Shown piece after piece: positions 38,001 through 45,554 of a DNA stretch of 64,000 bases. The stretch covers positions 176,941 to 240,940 of the forward strand of contig JAHHIA010000012.1 of assembly GCA_019359045.1 (NCBI GenBank), written 5' to 3'. The stretch is from Scytolyngbya sp. HA4215-MV1 (GTDB lineage Bacteria; Cyanobacteriota; Cyanobacteriia; Leptolyngbyales; Leptolyngbyaceae). The notes below the pieces were generated by a model that was not told where the DNA came from, ran no database searches, and saw nothing but the letters and a program-made list of their open reading frames with translations. A program made the position numbers and the translations under genes. Positions within the stretch are counted from its first letter, which is position 1. Every line of letters begins with the position of its first letter.

Positions 38001-40687
38001 GCACCTCCCCACCCCTGTCCATTGGTACCGGGTGCGGTAAAGGCACTCGATCCCCCTACTCCACCGATCGCAGAGTTACTGCTTAGGGTGGTATTGGACA
38101 GGTTCACCGTGCCAGCATTGGCAAAAATTGCGCCACCGAACCCAGCACCGCCGCCGCCACCCGCCGCTTCACTACAACAGCCTTGACCACCCGTGCCGCC
38201 ACCAAAGCCACCAATGCCACCAGGCTGTCCGGCGAAGCCAGCGGTGCGACCACCACCGCCGCCACCCCCACCGCCAAAGCCGCCAGCACCGCCAGCACCG
38301 CCCACCGAAGCAGATCCACCGCCGCCACCACCGCCGCCGCCCAAACCGCCAGCGCCCCCCGGTTGTCCGGGCGTTCCGCCCAATCCACCTGTGGCACCGC
38401 CGCCACTACCGCCGACCCCGCTGAACCCCCCATTATTTTGGAAACCAGCGCCGCCATTGCCGCCGATCGCCTGGTTATTCGAAAATGTGGAATTGCTAAT
38501 AGAGATAGTTCCGCCAGCACTAAAGAGGGCACCCCCTAAGCCAGCCCCGCCGCCGCCACCGCCGCCTGCCCCTGTGGCACTGCCATTGGCACCATTGCCC
38601 CCCACAGCCCGATTGCTCGAAAAAGTACTGTTGAGAATCGTCAGATTGCTGCCATTGTTAAAAATGCCTCCCCCACTAAAAGCCAGCCCATTTTGAATCG
38701 TCAGATTACTCAGGGTGACATTGATCGCAGGAGTGGCAATATTTAATACTCGCGTCGTGTTATTGCCACTGAGGGTCGTAACTCCCACCCCGGGCACAAC
38801 ACCATTGAGTACTAATGATTTGTTGAGGTTAAGGGGACTGAGCAGCGTATAGATACCGGTTCCGATGTTAATTGTTCGAGATCCCGCAACGGCTCCGATC
38901 GCATCGATCGCCGCCTGAATCGAGCTACCTGGCGGCGCCACCTGCGGATTGACTTGGTTCAGATTAAAGATCAATCCCCCTGTGCTGTTCAGATTAATCG
39001 TAGCAATGCTAGGGCGCAAAAATTGCCGTCCCGTAAGCGTCAGCGAAGCTACCCCACCGCCAGTCTGGTTAATAGAATCAGTCAAAGTAATGTCGCCATT
39101 ACCACCCGTTCCAGAACTGGTGGTAATGACAACATTCGTGCCCAAATTCAGCGCTGCGACGATCGTCGCAGGATCAATCTGGCTGGCAACCCCTGTGGTC
39201 GGTGGATCAAACAGCCCACCTGGCAACAACACCCCACCCCCACCCGCCACAATATTGATATCAGTTGGGTCGAGCAACCACCCCCCCGGTTGCCCTGCCA
39301 CAGCCCGCGTATCGACCTGCCCACCCGTAATATCCAGCGTTCCCTTGCCAGACGTTTCAACGAAGCCCCCATCGCCCCTAAGACTCCCCCCTTGGGCGCT
39401 AATACTGCCATGAAATCGCGTCGTGCCATCTGCCCAGACAATCACTTTGCCACCATTGCCCGACAACAAAGCATCTGCCCGAATGACTGAATCACTGCTG
39501 ATAAAGGTCGATTGGGCCGTGGGAATGGTGCCCAACCCTTGATAGTCTCCTCCAATCAACACCGTGCCACCGCCTAAGCCACCGGAAGCATCGAGCCGAG
39601 CGCTCAACAGCCCCACCCGATCGCCCAAAACCTGAATTTGGGAAGTCGAACCTGCGGAGGCGGTGCTCAAGGTGCCTGAGACGATCGCCGTCCCTGGATC
39701 AATGGGGACGATCGTCCCAGATCCGGTTAGCCGAACCACCCCCTGGTCCACCGTCACCCCTGTGGCTCCCGTCACATTGCCGCCCGTCAACAGAACTGGC
39801 AAGGAGAGCGGTAGCACAGGAACAGGAGCAGTCATACTCCGTGAGGGAAAGGAAAGTGGTAAGTCGAGGCTGAGCAAACTGCCATTCTGGCGAATGCGCA
39901 CCAATTGGTTGCCAGGAATCGCAGCGATCGTGAGATTCCCCCCCGGTGCTGTCAAACTACCCGTATTGACGACGGTTCCGCCCAGCAATGTCAGACTCTG
40001 CCCTGCCTCTACACCAAGGTTCCCAGCATTAAAAATTGTTCCCGGTTGATTACCGGCAAAAGCAAACGCATTGGGAGTGCCAATTAGACTGGCGTAGTTG
40101 TTCCCCCCCAATGCGTTCAACCAGCCATTTCCCACCTGCATGCCTGTCGCAGTGCTGGCAGTGAAAGAAGCTGGAACATTGAGACTGGCATTGGCGCCAA
40201 AAATAATTCCTGCCGGGTTCAATAAGAATAGATTGGCATTGCTCCCAGTAACTTGAATCAGCCCGTTAATAAAAGAGGCATCGCCACCCACCACGCGCCC
40301 TAACACATTCTGAACTTGAGGGGTCGTTAGAAAATTGGCAACCTGGTTTGCATTTAACCCAAATTGTTGAAAACTGTGAAACAGGTTTGCACCATCCCTG
40401 GACAGCATGCCACCTGTAATATCAATCCGATTCCCTTGAGCGTTGACGATCGTCCCTGTCCCATCACTAGCAGGCGCGATCGCCTGGGCAATCAAAACGC
40501 CCGATGCACCGGAGAGTGTAGATCGAGGCGTTGTAGCAGTCAAAAAAGATTGCCCAGACTGGCGAGTGGCTGGAAGCGAAATCGAGTTTACCAGCCCCAA
40601 GGTGGCTTTTGTCCCCCCCATCGGAACATCAGACGGAGCAACTGTATTCGTAACCAGCAACTGCAACACAGCAGGAAGATAAAACAT
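32066..40687 (-). CDS. Giant exoprotein: hemagglutinin-type N-terminus, CSLREA/beta-helix repeats, CHAT protease C-terminus
   Basis: 2873 aa. Residues about 80-200 are a TPS secretion/hemagglutination domain (GGMLSRDGANLFHSFQQFGL, LNPAGIIFGANASLNV), the N-terminal module exported by TpsB transporters. Between about 650 and 2450 come beta-helix segments with a glycine-rich stretch at about 700-856. Three CSLREA motifs (NVSLREAIAY, NISLREAIAY, NVSLREAVAY) recur every 430-500 residues, and three closing motifs (RDIGAFESRGF) match. The last 400 residues are a CHAT peptidase: His2714 in HLATHGEF and Cys2757 in LVLSACRTA. An in-frame TGA ten codons upstream supports the ATG at 40687. The signal segment is weak, and no TpsB gene is present nearby. 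It is probably a cell-surface or secreted protein whose protease end may act on it or on targets. Confidence 0.8.
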   Translation of the reverse strand: MFYLPAVLQLLVTNTVAPSDVPMGGTKATLGLVNSISLPATRQSGQSFLTATTPRSTLSGASGVLIAQAIAPASDGTGTIVNAQGNRIDITGGMLSRDGANLFHSFQQFGLNANQVANFLTTPQVQNVLGRVVGGDASFINGLIQVTGSNANLFLLNPAGIIFGANASLNVPASFTASTATGMQVGNGWLNALGGNNYASLIGTPNAFAFAGNQPGTIFNAGNLGVEAGQSLTLLGGTVVNTGSLTAPGGNLTIAAIPGNQLVRIRQNGSLLSLDLPLSFPSRSMTAPVPVLPLSLPVLLTGGNVTGATGVTVDQGVVRLTGSGTIVPIDPGTAIVSGTLSTASAGSTSQIQVLGDRVGLLSARLDASGGLGGGTVLIGGDYQGLGTIPTAQSTFISSDSVIRADALLSGNGGKVIVWADGTTRFHGSISAQGGSLRGDGGFVETSGKGTLDITGGQVDTRAVAGQPGGWLLDPTDINIVAGGGGVLLPGGLFDPPTTGVASQIDPATIVAALNLGTNVVITTSSGTGGNGDITLTDSINQTGGGVASLTLTGRQFLRPSIATINLNSTGGLIFNLNQVNPQVAPPGSSIQAAIDAIGAVAGSRTINIGTGIYTLLSPLNLNKSLVLNGVVPGVGVTTLSGNNTTRVLNIATPAINVTLSNLTIQNGLAFSGGGIFNNGSNLTILNSTFSSNRAVGGNGANGSATGAGGGGGGGAGLGGALFSAGGTISISNSTFSNNQAIGGNGGAGFQNNGGFSGVGGSGGGATGGLGGTPGQPGGAGGLGGGGGGGGGSASVGGAGGAGGFGGGGGGGGGRTAGFAGQPGGIGGFGGGTGGQGCCSEAAGGGGGAGFGGAIFANAGTVNLSNTTLSSNSAIGGVGGSSAFTAPGTNGQGWGGALFANTGATVSLSNATLFGNTASHNAGGVVSIGAGLQLLNTIVAGNVAPIDPDISGSFSSLGFNLVQNRGASTGYIGSDLPNGTVPLLSPLQNNGGPTPTHALLPGSPAINAGNPTVTTPDQRGVAVVGIRDIGAFESRGFTLAVTSGTPQTTNVTRSFNLPLTVTVTSAVGEPVAGGVVTFLVPAAGASAILSSVNAVIDNAGQASVTAQANTIAGNYAVSGVSNGAISTVSFDLTNDLFTNLLVDHLLDELNNDLNPGNVSLREAIAYTDTNGTITFAPNLSGGTISLLLGELAINRSLTILGLGANNLAVSGSNAFRVFNLASTSTTVNLSGLTIRDGNAGSASGGGIVVGAGNILNLTNTIVANNIAAVGGGISNPNGGVLNLDSVTVTGNRATNTVVAPLPGFVFGGGGIYNSGSLTLNNSTIANNAASRGGGIQNLDATGGGTTALINNSTIFDNIADNGGVGGGIDNVGNGSGVAATLTLNNSTVSGNRSDFLTAGISSNLVDSQITLLNSTIANNTAAGSFGGIWNNSGGTVNLANTIIANNVALSSPDVFGSFASQGNNLIGNVAGAIGFVATDLLNVNPLLAPLGNYGGSTQTHALLPGSPAIDAGGAGATGVDQRGIAVVRTRDIGAFESRGFSFTLAGTPQTTNVTRSFSAPLTITVASQFGEPVVNGVVTLTAPGIGASAALSGTTLVLDGNGQATVLATANTIPGTYAVSASANGAPNSSFTLTNTLFANLRVDHLLDELDNNLDPGNISLREAIAYIDANGTIDFDSALTGGTIALLLGELTIGRSMTINGLGAGNLAVSGNNAFRVFNISGSGTIANLNGLTIREGNAFSGGGILVGTNSTLNLSNSILTGNTATSFGGGIRNLGTVNISNSLLSNNTAQGANSGGGIDNGGVLTLTNSTLSGNVSTGSSNSGGAIWNSSTTTLNNVTIVGNTANGANSSGGVANFGGTVILNNTLIAGNSNPNAPDVLGAFNPQGNILIGISDGSTGLTPNALVGTFANPVDPRLAPLGNYGGPTPTYALLPGSLAIDAGSGSTTATDQRGIAAVGIRDIGAFESRGFILTPLSGSTPQGANLTTAFSRPLGVTVSSQFGEPVVNGVITFTAPISGASANFSSPTAVIDRNGQASITANANTIPGTYTVTASATGAANALFDLSNNLFSVITVDQLLDVIDNNLTPGNVSLREAVAYSTPNATINFSPLISGGTINLTSGLLVISPDLTLNNLNTNITANTPLTFGSVILGNNIALSSAATGTTILFAGNLNGNYALTLNAPNGSVQFNQAVGNITPLSSLLVNARASNVAGPIATNGNINFNSPVNLLNTGAISSGGALTVTGLITASGNTPAALSARGNLSVGDVIANAGISLISDGILTSGNLDASGVTAGGPITVIGKNGVTAANLNSSAKTGNAGNVLVDAQENIVLNSVNAQGGSSGSGGVVEITSDRLVRVLGSFIDRNGTQSSLSSAGGTGGGPITLFHAGAGLIPFVVGDATTNGTQAAITSAATNTIAPTQSYKLSYIQGDLQILTPPPIAPPEQAPVPSLDPDVSIPTASVSGTPVAETKLTVPEDTFSRKFAEYFGDDAANQSVTAESINETLVRITQQTGTKPALIYVYSREDALELAVFIPGVKPISKTIPAANREHLLQVVKQFIREVSDPRKVRTRSYLSSAQQLYQWLIAPITTELRDQKVTTLLFSMDTGLRSLPIAALHDGKQFLVEQYSLGLIPSISLTDTRYRSLKGAQVLAMGASQFTNLSALPAVPAELSIITQSLWPGIAFLNEAFTLENLKAQRQEHPYEIIHLATHGEFQPGALTNSYIQLWNSKLRLDQLRQLGWNNPPVELLVLSACRTAFGNEEAELGFAGIAFQAGVKSVLASLWYVSDEGTLGLMSEFYRNLQTAPIKAEALQKAQIAMLRGQVRLENGRLRGGDQRGGLSLPPELVNQGDVDLSHPFYWAAFTIIGSPW

Positions 40688-41237
40688 CCGATTTGCCTCT
40701 GGAACGCTTGCTATTCAACCCCTCAAGCAAGTTCTTAAGTTAGCACTGAGAGGATGCCATCGTCACAACAAGTCAAAGATAAAAGGAATCGCATCCCTTT
40801 TCTTCCATTTGAATATTTATTTTTCTTAATCGTTGGATTCTATTGCAATTCAGGCGTGGTCAGTGGACTGGATCAGCAAATACCGTTTGAGTGAGAAATG
40901 GGTATAATACCCAACCAGGGATTTCTCACACAATGAGCACTACTATAGCAATTCGCTTTTTGCGATCACAGAAATCATTCAGCCGACTCGTCTTAGTAAT
41001 TCATCCATTCCATTCAATTTCCGGTTGTTTTAAAGTGGAGTGCAAGTCATTTACTTGTCCCTCAAAAGGGTTACCTGCGAAATTTGTTCCGCTGTCTAAA
41101 GTCAATTAGGCGAAAGTAGACAACTGAATGCGATCGCTGCCGGCAAACTCGATCCTCTCGTTCTACGAACGTCAGCACCAAAACCTTGGCATTCAGGGGA
41201 GCAGAAACAAAAGTAAAAATTCTTCAACAAAAACTAA
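40688..41237. other. Region upstream of the CHAT exoprotein gene, up to tRNA-Asp
   Basis: About 550 bp. No supported gene; a 72-codon plus-strand frame (40891-41109) starts inside the palindrome described separately. The exoprotein promoter is expected within the first 200 bp. A symmetrical element lies at 40891-40929. Confidence 0.45.
40891..40929. repeat. Nested palindromic element
   Basis: The outer arms GTGAGAAAT (40891-40899) and ATTTCTCAC (40921-40929) enclose an inner perfect palindrome GGGTATAATACCC (40900-40912). It lies 204 bp upstream of the exoprotein start. It could be a regulator binding site or a hairpin. Confidence 0.5.
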
Positions 41238-41311
41238 CGGGACTGACGGGGCTCGAACCCGCAACTTCCGCCGTGACAGGGCGGTGCTCTAACCAATTGA
41301 ACTACAGTCCC
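41238..41311 (-). tRNA. tRNA-Asp (anticodon GTC)
   Basis: Read on the minus strand: acceptor GGGACTG/CAGTCCC, D arm GTTC-AATTGGTTA-GAGC, anticodon stem CCGCC/GGCGG with loop CTGTCAC (anticodon GTC, aspartate), T arm GCGGG-TTCGAAC-CCCGT, and discriminator G. The arms pair completely, giving 74 nt without an encoded CCA. It stands alone between intergenic DNA and a GNAT gene. Confidence 0.95.
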
Positions 41312-41459
41312 TTGCGCCTCTTTACTGAAGCGATCTTCATTGTGACGATCGATGCGTCGTTTGTCAAACTTTTTGCTGAATTTATCTCAAAACTCAGGGG
41401 AAACTGCCTATGATTCCCCATCTTAGATTTCACAATCCTCTTCTGAATCTGGCCAGCCT

Positions 41460-41969
41460 ATGTATTTGCGTGATGCAGTCGAAGCCGACCTCGCCACGAT
41501 CGTGGCGATTTACAACGCCGCCATTCCCAGCCGCATTGTGACCGCAGATACCGAACCCATCTCCGTCGCCAGTCGGCATGCCTGGTTTCACCAGCACCAT
41601 CCAGAACAGCACCCATTATGGGTCGTGGAATGCGATGGAGAATTAGCCGGTTGGCTGGGCTTTCAGCCCTTCTACGGACGACCCGCCTACTGCATGACCG
41701 CAGAAATCAGTCTTTACATTGCACCTAATTATCAGCGTCAGGGAATTGGGCGATATTTGCTGGCAACCGCGATTGAGCGCTGCCCCAGTCTGGGCATTAA
41801 AACGCTATTGGGATTTATTTTTGCCGCCAACCAACCCAGCCTGCGTTTATTTAAGCAGCTTCAGTTCCAGCAATGGGGCTATTTACCAGCCATTGCTGAA
41901 TTGGATAAAGTTGAACAGGATCTCGTCATTGTCGGTCTCCGTATTCCCTTAGTAGCACCCACAAGTTAA
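41460..41969 (+). CDS. GNAT family N-acetyltransferase (phosphinothricin acetyltransferase-like)
   Basis: 169 aa. It opens YLRDAVEADLATIVAIYNAAI, typical of the Pat/MnaT group, which acetylate the amino group of amino-acid-like substrates such as phosphinothricin or methionine derivatives. The acetyl-CoA loop is in EISLYIAPNYQRQGIGRYLL, and the C-terminal half contains the FIFAANQPSLRLFKQLQFQQWGY block. The start at 41460 is an ATG with a weak site. It could be a detoxification enzyme; no partner gene is evident. Confidence 0.8.
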   Translation: MYLRDAVEADLATIVAIYNAAIPSRIVTADTEPISVASRHAWFHQHHPEQHPLWVVECDGELAGWLGFQPFYGRPAYCMTAEISLYIAPNYQRQGIGRYLLATAIERCPSLGIKTLLGFIFAANQPSLRLFKQLQFQQWGYLPAIAELDKVEQDLVIVGLRIPLVAPTS

Positions 41970-42046
41970 GAATGTGAGAAGAGCGGATGTAGTACAGAAC
42001 GACTTGTGATATGAAGGTACTTATCTCAATTCCAGGGAGAATCGTC

Positions 42047-42925
42047 ATGTCTACCAAACCAGGCAGCATTTCTGGTAAAAGAACTCAACAGATTTTTAGC
42101 CGGAGAATTTTACCTAAAACTGAAGCAATTGCGGCCGAAGCAGCTCAGGTAGAAATGGTCTTGAGAAATTTACTCTATTCCATGGCTAGCTTGCCCAATC
42201 CTGTCGCTCTTTCGATTGATGAAAAATTAGAAGACTATCCTAAACTGAAGAGTTTGAACAGTTTTGGCAAGCAAATTGTGATTCGTATGATGCGGAGTAA
42301 TCCTGCCTTTGAAGGCTATAAAGTTGACTTCAAAGATCACATTTTGAAGCCGCATGTGCTCTTGCTCATCAGTACTTTATGCAATACGTTTGATCTGATG
42401 AACACCAGTCCTTTAACGGGGCTAAAAGTTCTCGAAGTGGGATGCGGAGCATTGTCTACTTACGCAGCTGCCAAGGATGCTCACGATTTGTTGGCGCAAT
42501 TTTACGCCGATCATCCGCCAATCAATTCTGAAATTTTGCAAATGTTAGGTGCCCAAACGATCGGGATCGACCCGCGCGCCAATTGCAAGGATACTTATCG
42601 CTACCAAACCTCTTATAAACACCGAATTGTCGAGTTTGTAGATTTAGAGAATTGGCTGAAAACGATCGAAGATAAGTTTGATGTGATTACGGGATTTCAT
42701 GTGTTTAATCGATCGAGTTTTTTGTACCATTACGATTCTCCCGAGCAAATCTCCCGATTTTTGAAAAATCTCCGCAAGGTGATTTCGCCGCAGGGGCTGT
42801 TTTACAGCAGTGCACCCGTGCTACCTATTTCGCCAGAAAATGTTGAACTCAACCATCAGATTTTTGGGGATGCCGGGTTCAGACCAATTTATGAAGGGCA
42901 TTACTTTATTTTGGAACCCATTTAA
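42047..42925 (+). CDS. Class I SAM-dependent methyltransferase-like protein
   Basis: 292 aa from the ATG at 42047, which has AGGGAGA upstream; the frame could start 12 codons earlier without a site. The segment LTGLKVLEVGCGALSTYAA (about residues 125-145) is the SAM-binding motif I, followed by an acidic motif II (GIDPRANCKDTY) and a FDVITGFHVFNRSSF strand like motif IV, consistent with a Rossmann-fold methyltransferase. The N-terminal 100 residues, with a RRILPKTE start, are less typical. The substrate is unknown; neighbours give no clue. Confidence 0.65.
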   Translation: MSTKPGSISGKRTQQIFSRRILPKTEAIAAEAAQVEMVLRNLLYSMASLPNPVALSIDEKLEDYPKLKSLNSFGKQIVIRMMRSNPAFEGYKVDFKDHILKPHVLLLISTLCNTFDLMNTSPLTGLKVLEVGCGALSTYAAAKDAHDLLAQFYADHPPINSEILQMLGAQTIGIDPRANCKDTYRYQTSYKHRIVEFVDLENWLKTIEDKFDVITGFHVFNRSSFLYHYDSPEQISRFLKNLRKVISPQGLFYSSAPVLPISPENVELNHQIFGDAGFRPIYEGHYFILEPI

Positions 42926-42964
42926 CCTGGCACTGGGGGATGTGAGAACCCGTCATCCGTGACA

Positions 42965-44479
42965 TTAGGCACTACAGTCAAGCACGCCAGTCGGTTCTAT
43001 TTTTTGCAGAAAATTAGCTAACCAATCTTTAACCTGGTGGGTGGCACGGCAGTCGTCCTCGTTATAGTCCAGAATCGCGTTCAGGTAGGTGCGATCGCCC
43101 GTCGAAAGCCATTGGGCATACCAAAAAATTGACTGAGCACCATTTGCCGCTGGATTGCGCCAGTTAAACCCAACCCAGCGAGCAATCGGTTTCAGCGCGT
43201 AACTTTCAACTGGCAATGTCACCGATTGGGTTACCCACTCGTGCAAATCAACAAACCGGGGAAGTAAGGGTTTGACTCGATACGCAGGCGTACCATACCG
43301 AGATGCCAAACGTTCCACCGTTTGCGCTTCATAAGGGCAAAAGTGGAAAATCGGAGCATCGGGATATGCCCAAAGCAGATCTAGCAAATTTTGCCAGATT
43401 TGTTCCTCTTGTTCGGGTCGCTCCGCCAGCAGAGGGTAAAACTGCTGCGTCTGCAACAAGCGATCGACCACCAACACACCGTGTAGATAAACCAAATCCA
43501 GATTCGGCTCTGCTTCAATATCAAAATAAAGCTCCACAGTTGCGGTCGGCAAGCTGTGGAGCGGAAGAGCAGGTTTTGCAGATTTCGTTGTAGGTGGCAT
43601 CGGGTTAGTGGCAAAGACTGTCGGCAGGGCGATCGCCTGATTATCTTGAGTCGCTTGTGCCTGTCGTACCAACTTTTGGGCTGTTTCACTGCCGAAGCCA
43701 GGAAGCGGTTCTAACGCTTTGGGATTGGTGCTTGCCAGCGCTTCCACCGATGTTAAGTTCAGCAGTTGCAGTTGCTGGTAGCGCGGTGGTGTAACCCCAG
43801 GCAACAAGGAAAGATGTTGTCGTTCACGGGCAATGCCATAGCAGTGATTAAACCAATGGCACAAATTACATCGATTCCGAGCAATAAACACCTCTGGCTC
43901 TTGTGGCTGCCGCAGCATCTCGATGCACTCTGCCAAAATCGCTTGCATTCGAGGCAACATTTCCCACAAATCTACGGCATACATCCCCTTTTCTCGCAGA
44001 AACAGCCAGGCATTTTCAACCCAGGCACCCTGAACGGCTGCCAAAACTTGCACATGAAACGCCACCGTAATCTGGTACTCTAGCTTGGGACGTTTGCCGA
44101 GTTTGATCTCCGTCGGGACATATAGCCAGTCGCCAAAAATTGATTTGCCGGGATGCTTGACCAACAGATCGGGAATGCTGACCAGGGTGACATCTTCTCC
44201 GCCTTCTGCCAGTAACACCCCCTGATAGATTTGCTCAACGCCTTGTTGCATCAGCGCCAGCGTCGTCTGCGAACCAGTAACCAAATCGCCAGCCGAGTAA
44301 TGAGGTCGGTGCACCGCTCTCGCTCCCAGCACCACTTGCTGATGCTCCCGACTATCTTGTATAAGCTTCAAAAGATAGTCATTGGGCGGATCGCGCTGGT
44401 CAACATCTCCGTAGACATCCAGAAATGCTCTGCGGCTACAGCGTTGATAGTTGAGTAAAAGTTCAGCAGTGAGCAGCAT
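42965..44479 (-). CDS. TM0106-type RecB-like nuclease with RNase H-fold domain
   Basis: 504 aa. The N-terminal half resembles the RecB/Cas4 nuclease family: YQRCSRRAFLD, then IPDLLVKHP and VPTEIKLGK carrying the D-ExK catalytic core, and a CNLCHWFNHCYG cluster, which with the early Cys may bind an iron-sulfur cluster. A helix-hairpin-helix-like stretch (LEPLPGFGSETAQKLV) links it to a C-terminal RNase H-like (3'-5' exonuclease-like) domain from about 300 on: ELYFDIEAEPNLD, HFCPYEAQTVERLA and LDYNEDDCRATH. This two-domain layout matches the TM0106 nuclease group. A role in DNA repair or processing is likely, but the substrate is unknown. Confidence 0.8.
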   Translation of the reverse strand: MLLTAELLLNYQRCSRRAFLDVYGDVDQRDPPNDYLLKLIQDSREHQQVVLGARAVHRPHYSAGDLVTGSQTTLALMQQGVEQIYQGVLLAEGGEDVTLVSIPDLLVKHPGKSIFGDWLYVPTEIKLGKRPKLEYQITVAFHVQVLAAVQGAWVENAWLFLREKGMYAVDLWEMLPRMQAILAECIEMLRQPQEPEVFIARNRCNLCHWFNHCYGIARERQHLSLLPGVTPPRYQQLQLLNLTSVEALASTNPKALEPLPGFGSETAQKLVRQAQATQDNQAIALPTVFATNPMPPTTKSAKPALPLHSLPTATVELYFDIEAEPNLDLVYLHGVLVVDRLLQTQQFYPLLAERPEQEEQIWQNLLDLLWAYPDAPIFHFCPYEAQTVERLASRYGTPAYRVKPLLPRFVDLHEWVTQSVTLPVESYALKPIARWVGFNWRNPAANGAQSIFWYAQWLSTGDRTYLNAILDYNEDDCRATHQVKDWLANFLQKIEPTGVLDCSA

Positions 44480-44618
44480 GCTTTGAGGAAGCGCATAGAG
44501 CCTATCCTAGCCGATTCTGACAAATAAGTACCGATTCAAATTTGTCAATCCCCCATAAAATTCGAGAAAATCTTCACTCCATCGATCGCAAAATCGATAG
44601 ATATTGCCAAACCCATCC

Positions 44619-45020
44619 CTAAGGTCTTTCAGCGGCGATCGCCAGCTTGACACCGGAAATCATTCGCAGTTGGTCCATCACCGCAATCACCCGTCCATGG
44701 GTTACTCGTTCATCCGCATTGATAATCACAAGAACGGATTGGTTCGACTGCACCTGCTGCTGCACCGATTGGGTCAGGCTGTTTAGGTCGATCGGCTGGC
44801 GGTTGAGCGACAGTTGCCCCTGCTGGTCGATCGTCACCACAATTTTCGATTCTTGCTGAGTTTCTGCCGTCGTTGCTTTGGGCAAATTGACCGACAACCC
44901 TTCCGATCGGGTCAGAAACAAGGTTGACATGATAAAGAACGTCAAAATCGCAAAAATCACATCAATCATCGGCACGATATTGATCTGGGGAGGCAATTCA
45001 GGTTCTTCAGGCAACCGCAT
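44619..45020 (-). CDS. exbD: ExbD/TolR family biopolymer transport protein
   Basis: 133 aa from the ATG at 45020; a TTG four codons upstream is less likely. One transmembrane helix near the N-terminus (INIVPMIDVIFAILTFFIM) contains the Asp that carries protons in ExbD/TolR, followed by a periplasmic domain with the VTIDQQGQLSLNRQPI segment. ExbD works with ExbB/TolQ to energise outer-membrane processes. No ExbB or TonB gene adjoins it in this window. Confidence 0.85.
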   Translation of the reverse strand: MRLPEEPELPPQINIVPMIDVIFAILTFFIMSTLFLTRSEGLSVNLPKATTAETQQESKIVVTIDQQGQLSLNRQPIDLNSLTQSVQQQVQSNQSVLVIINADERVTHGRVIAVMDQLRMISGVKLAIAAERP

Positions 45021-45117
45021 CAGATTCACCAAGTAAGAGGACAGCCAGCTTCAACCTAACAGATTACACCGACTCCCCCAGCAACTTTTGCCCACAAGCG
45101 TCAATCAATCCAGCACA

Positions 45118-45150
45118 AACCCCCTTTCCTCCGAATGAGAAAAGGGGGTT
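45118..45150 (-). terminator. Terminator downstream of the 47-aa membrane protein gene
   Basis: The arms AACCCCCTTT (45118-45127) and AAAGGGGGTT (45141-45150) form a G+C-rich 10-bp stem with a 13-nt loop. Read on the minus strand it follows the small ORF ending at 45167 and is followed by TTTGTG, so it should end that transcript ahead of exbD. Confidence 0.7.
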
Positions 45151-45166
45151 CAGAGTCTTAAAACCC

Positions 45167-45310
45167 TTAATTTAAGGCATAGGCAGAGCCAAGTGCCCAC
45201 AAAATTAGGATGGCAATACTCCCCAGAACGATCACTGCCGAAACGGCGATCGCCTTTGGAGTATCAGCTCCTTCAAACTTCATAATGCCGCGATCGAGAT
45301 CGGATGCCAT
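45167..45310 (-). CDS. Small single-helix membrane protein (47 aa)
   Basis: Below common length cut-offs for gene finding. From the ATG at 45310, with GGGAGAG upstream, it reads MASDLDRGIMKFEGADTPKA, then a hydrophobic helix of about 24 residues (IAVSAVIVLGSIAILILWALG) and the tail SAYALN. An acidic, soluble N-terminus with a single C-terminal helix is typical of small subunits of photosynthetic or respiratory complexes, but I cannot name it. It has its own terminator and upstream gap, so it is a separate transcript. Confidence 0.6.
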   Translation of the reverse strand: MASDLDRGIMKFEGADTPKAIAVSAVIVLGSIAILILWALGSAYALN

Positions 45311-45554
45311 ATTGCTGTTTCTCTCCCTATTTAGAAAGCTAAAGAGCCGCTTCCAAAATATCGGTGAAATTCAACCATAGCCATAAATCCTCAACATATC
45401 TTAGACTTTCAGCCCAATCATGAAGCGAATGGCAGGCTTGCTCAAAAAATTGCGCCATGATCCTCGACCCCAATGGCTAGACAGCAACCAGCGGATAATG
45501 TTAGCAATGGGGCAGTTTGGCAGCAGTTATTGATGTCCTTAAAGGGGTTTTACG

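Noticed and set aside
37944..38696. Several overlapping plus-strand frames rich in Pro and Ala within the giant exoprotein gene
   Set aside because: They are antisense to the glycine-rich coding segment; high G+C gives few stops on the other strand.
45420..45533. 37-codon plus-strand frame just ahead of, and in frame with, the SGNH hydrolase gene
   Set aside because: No ribosome binding site and two stops before the hydrolase start; possibly a leader frame but too little support.
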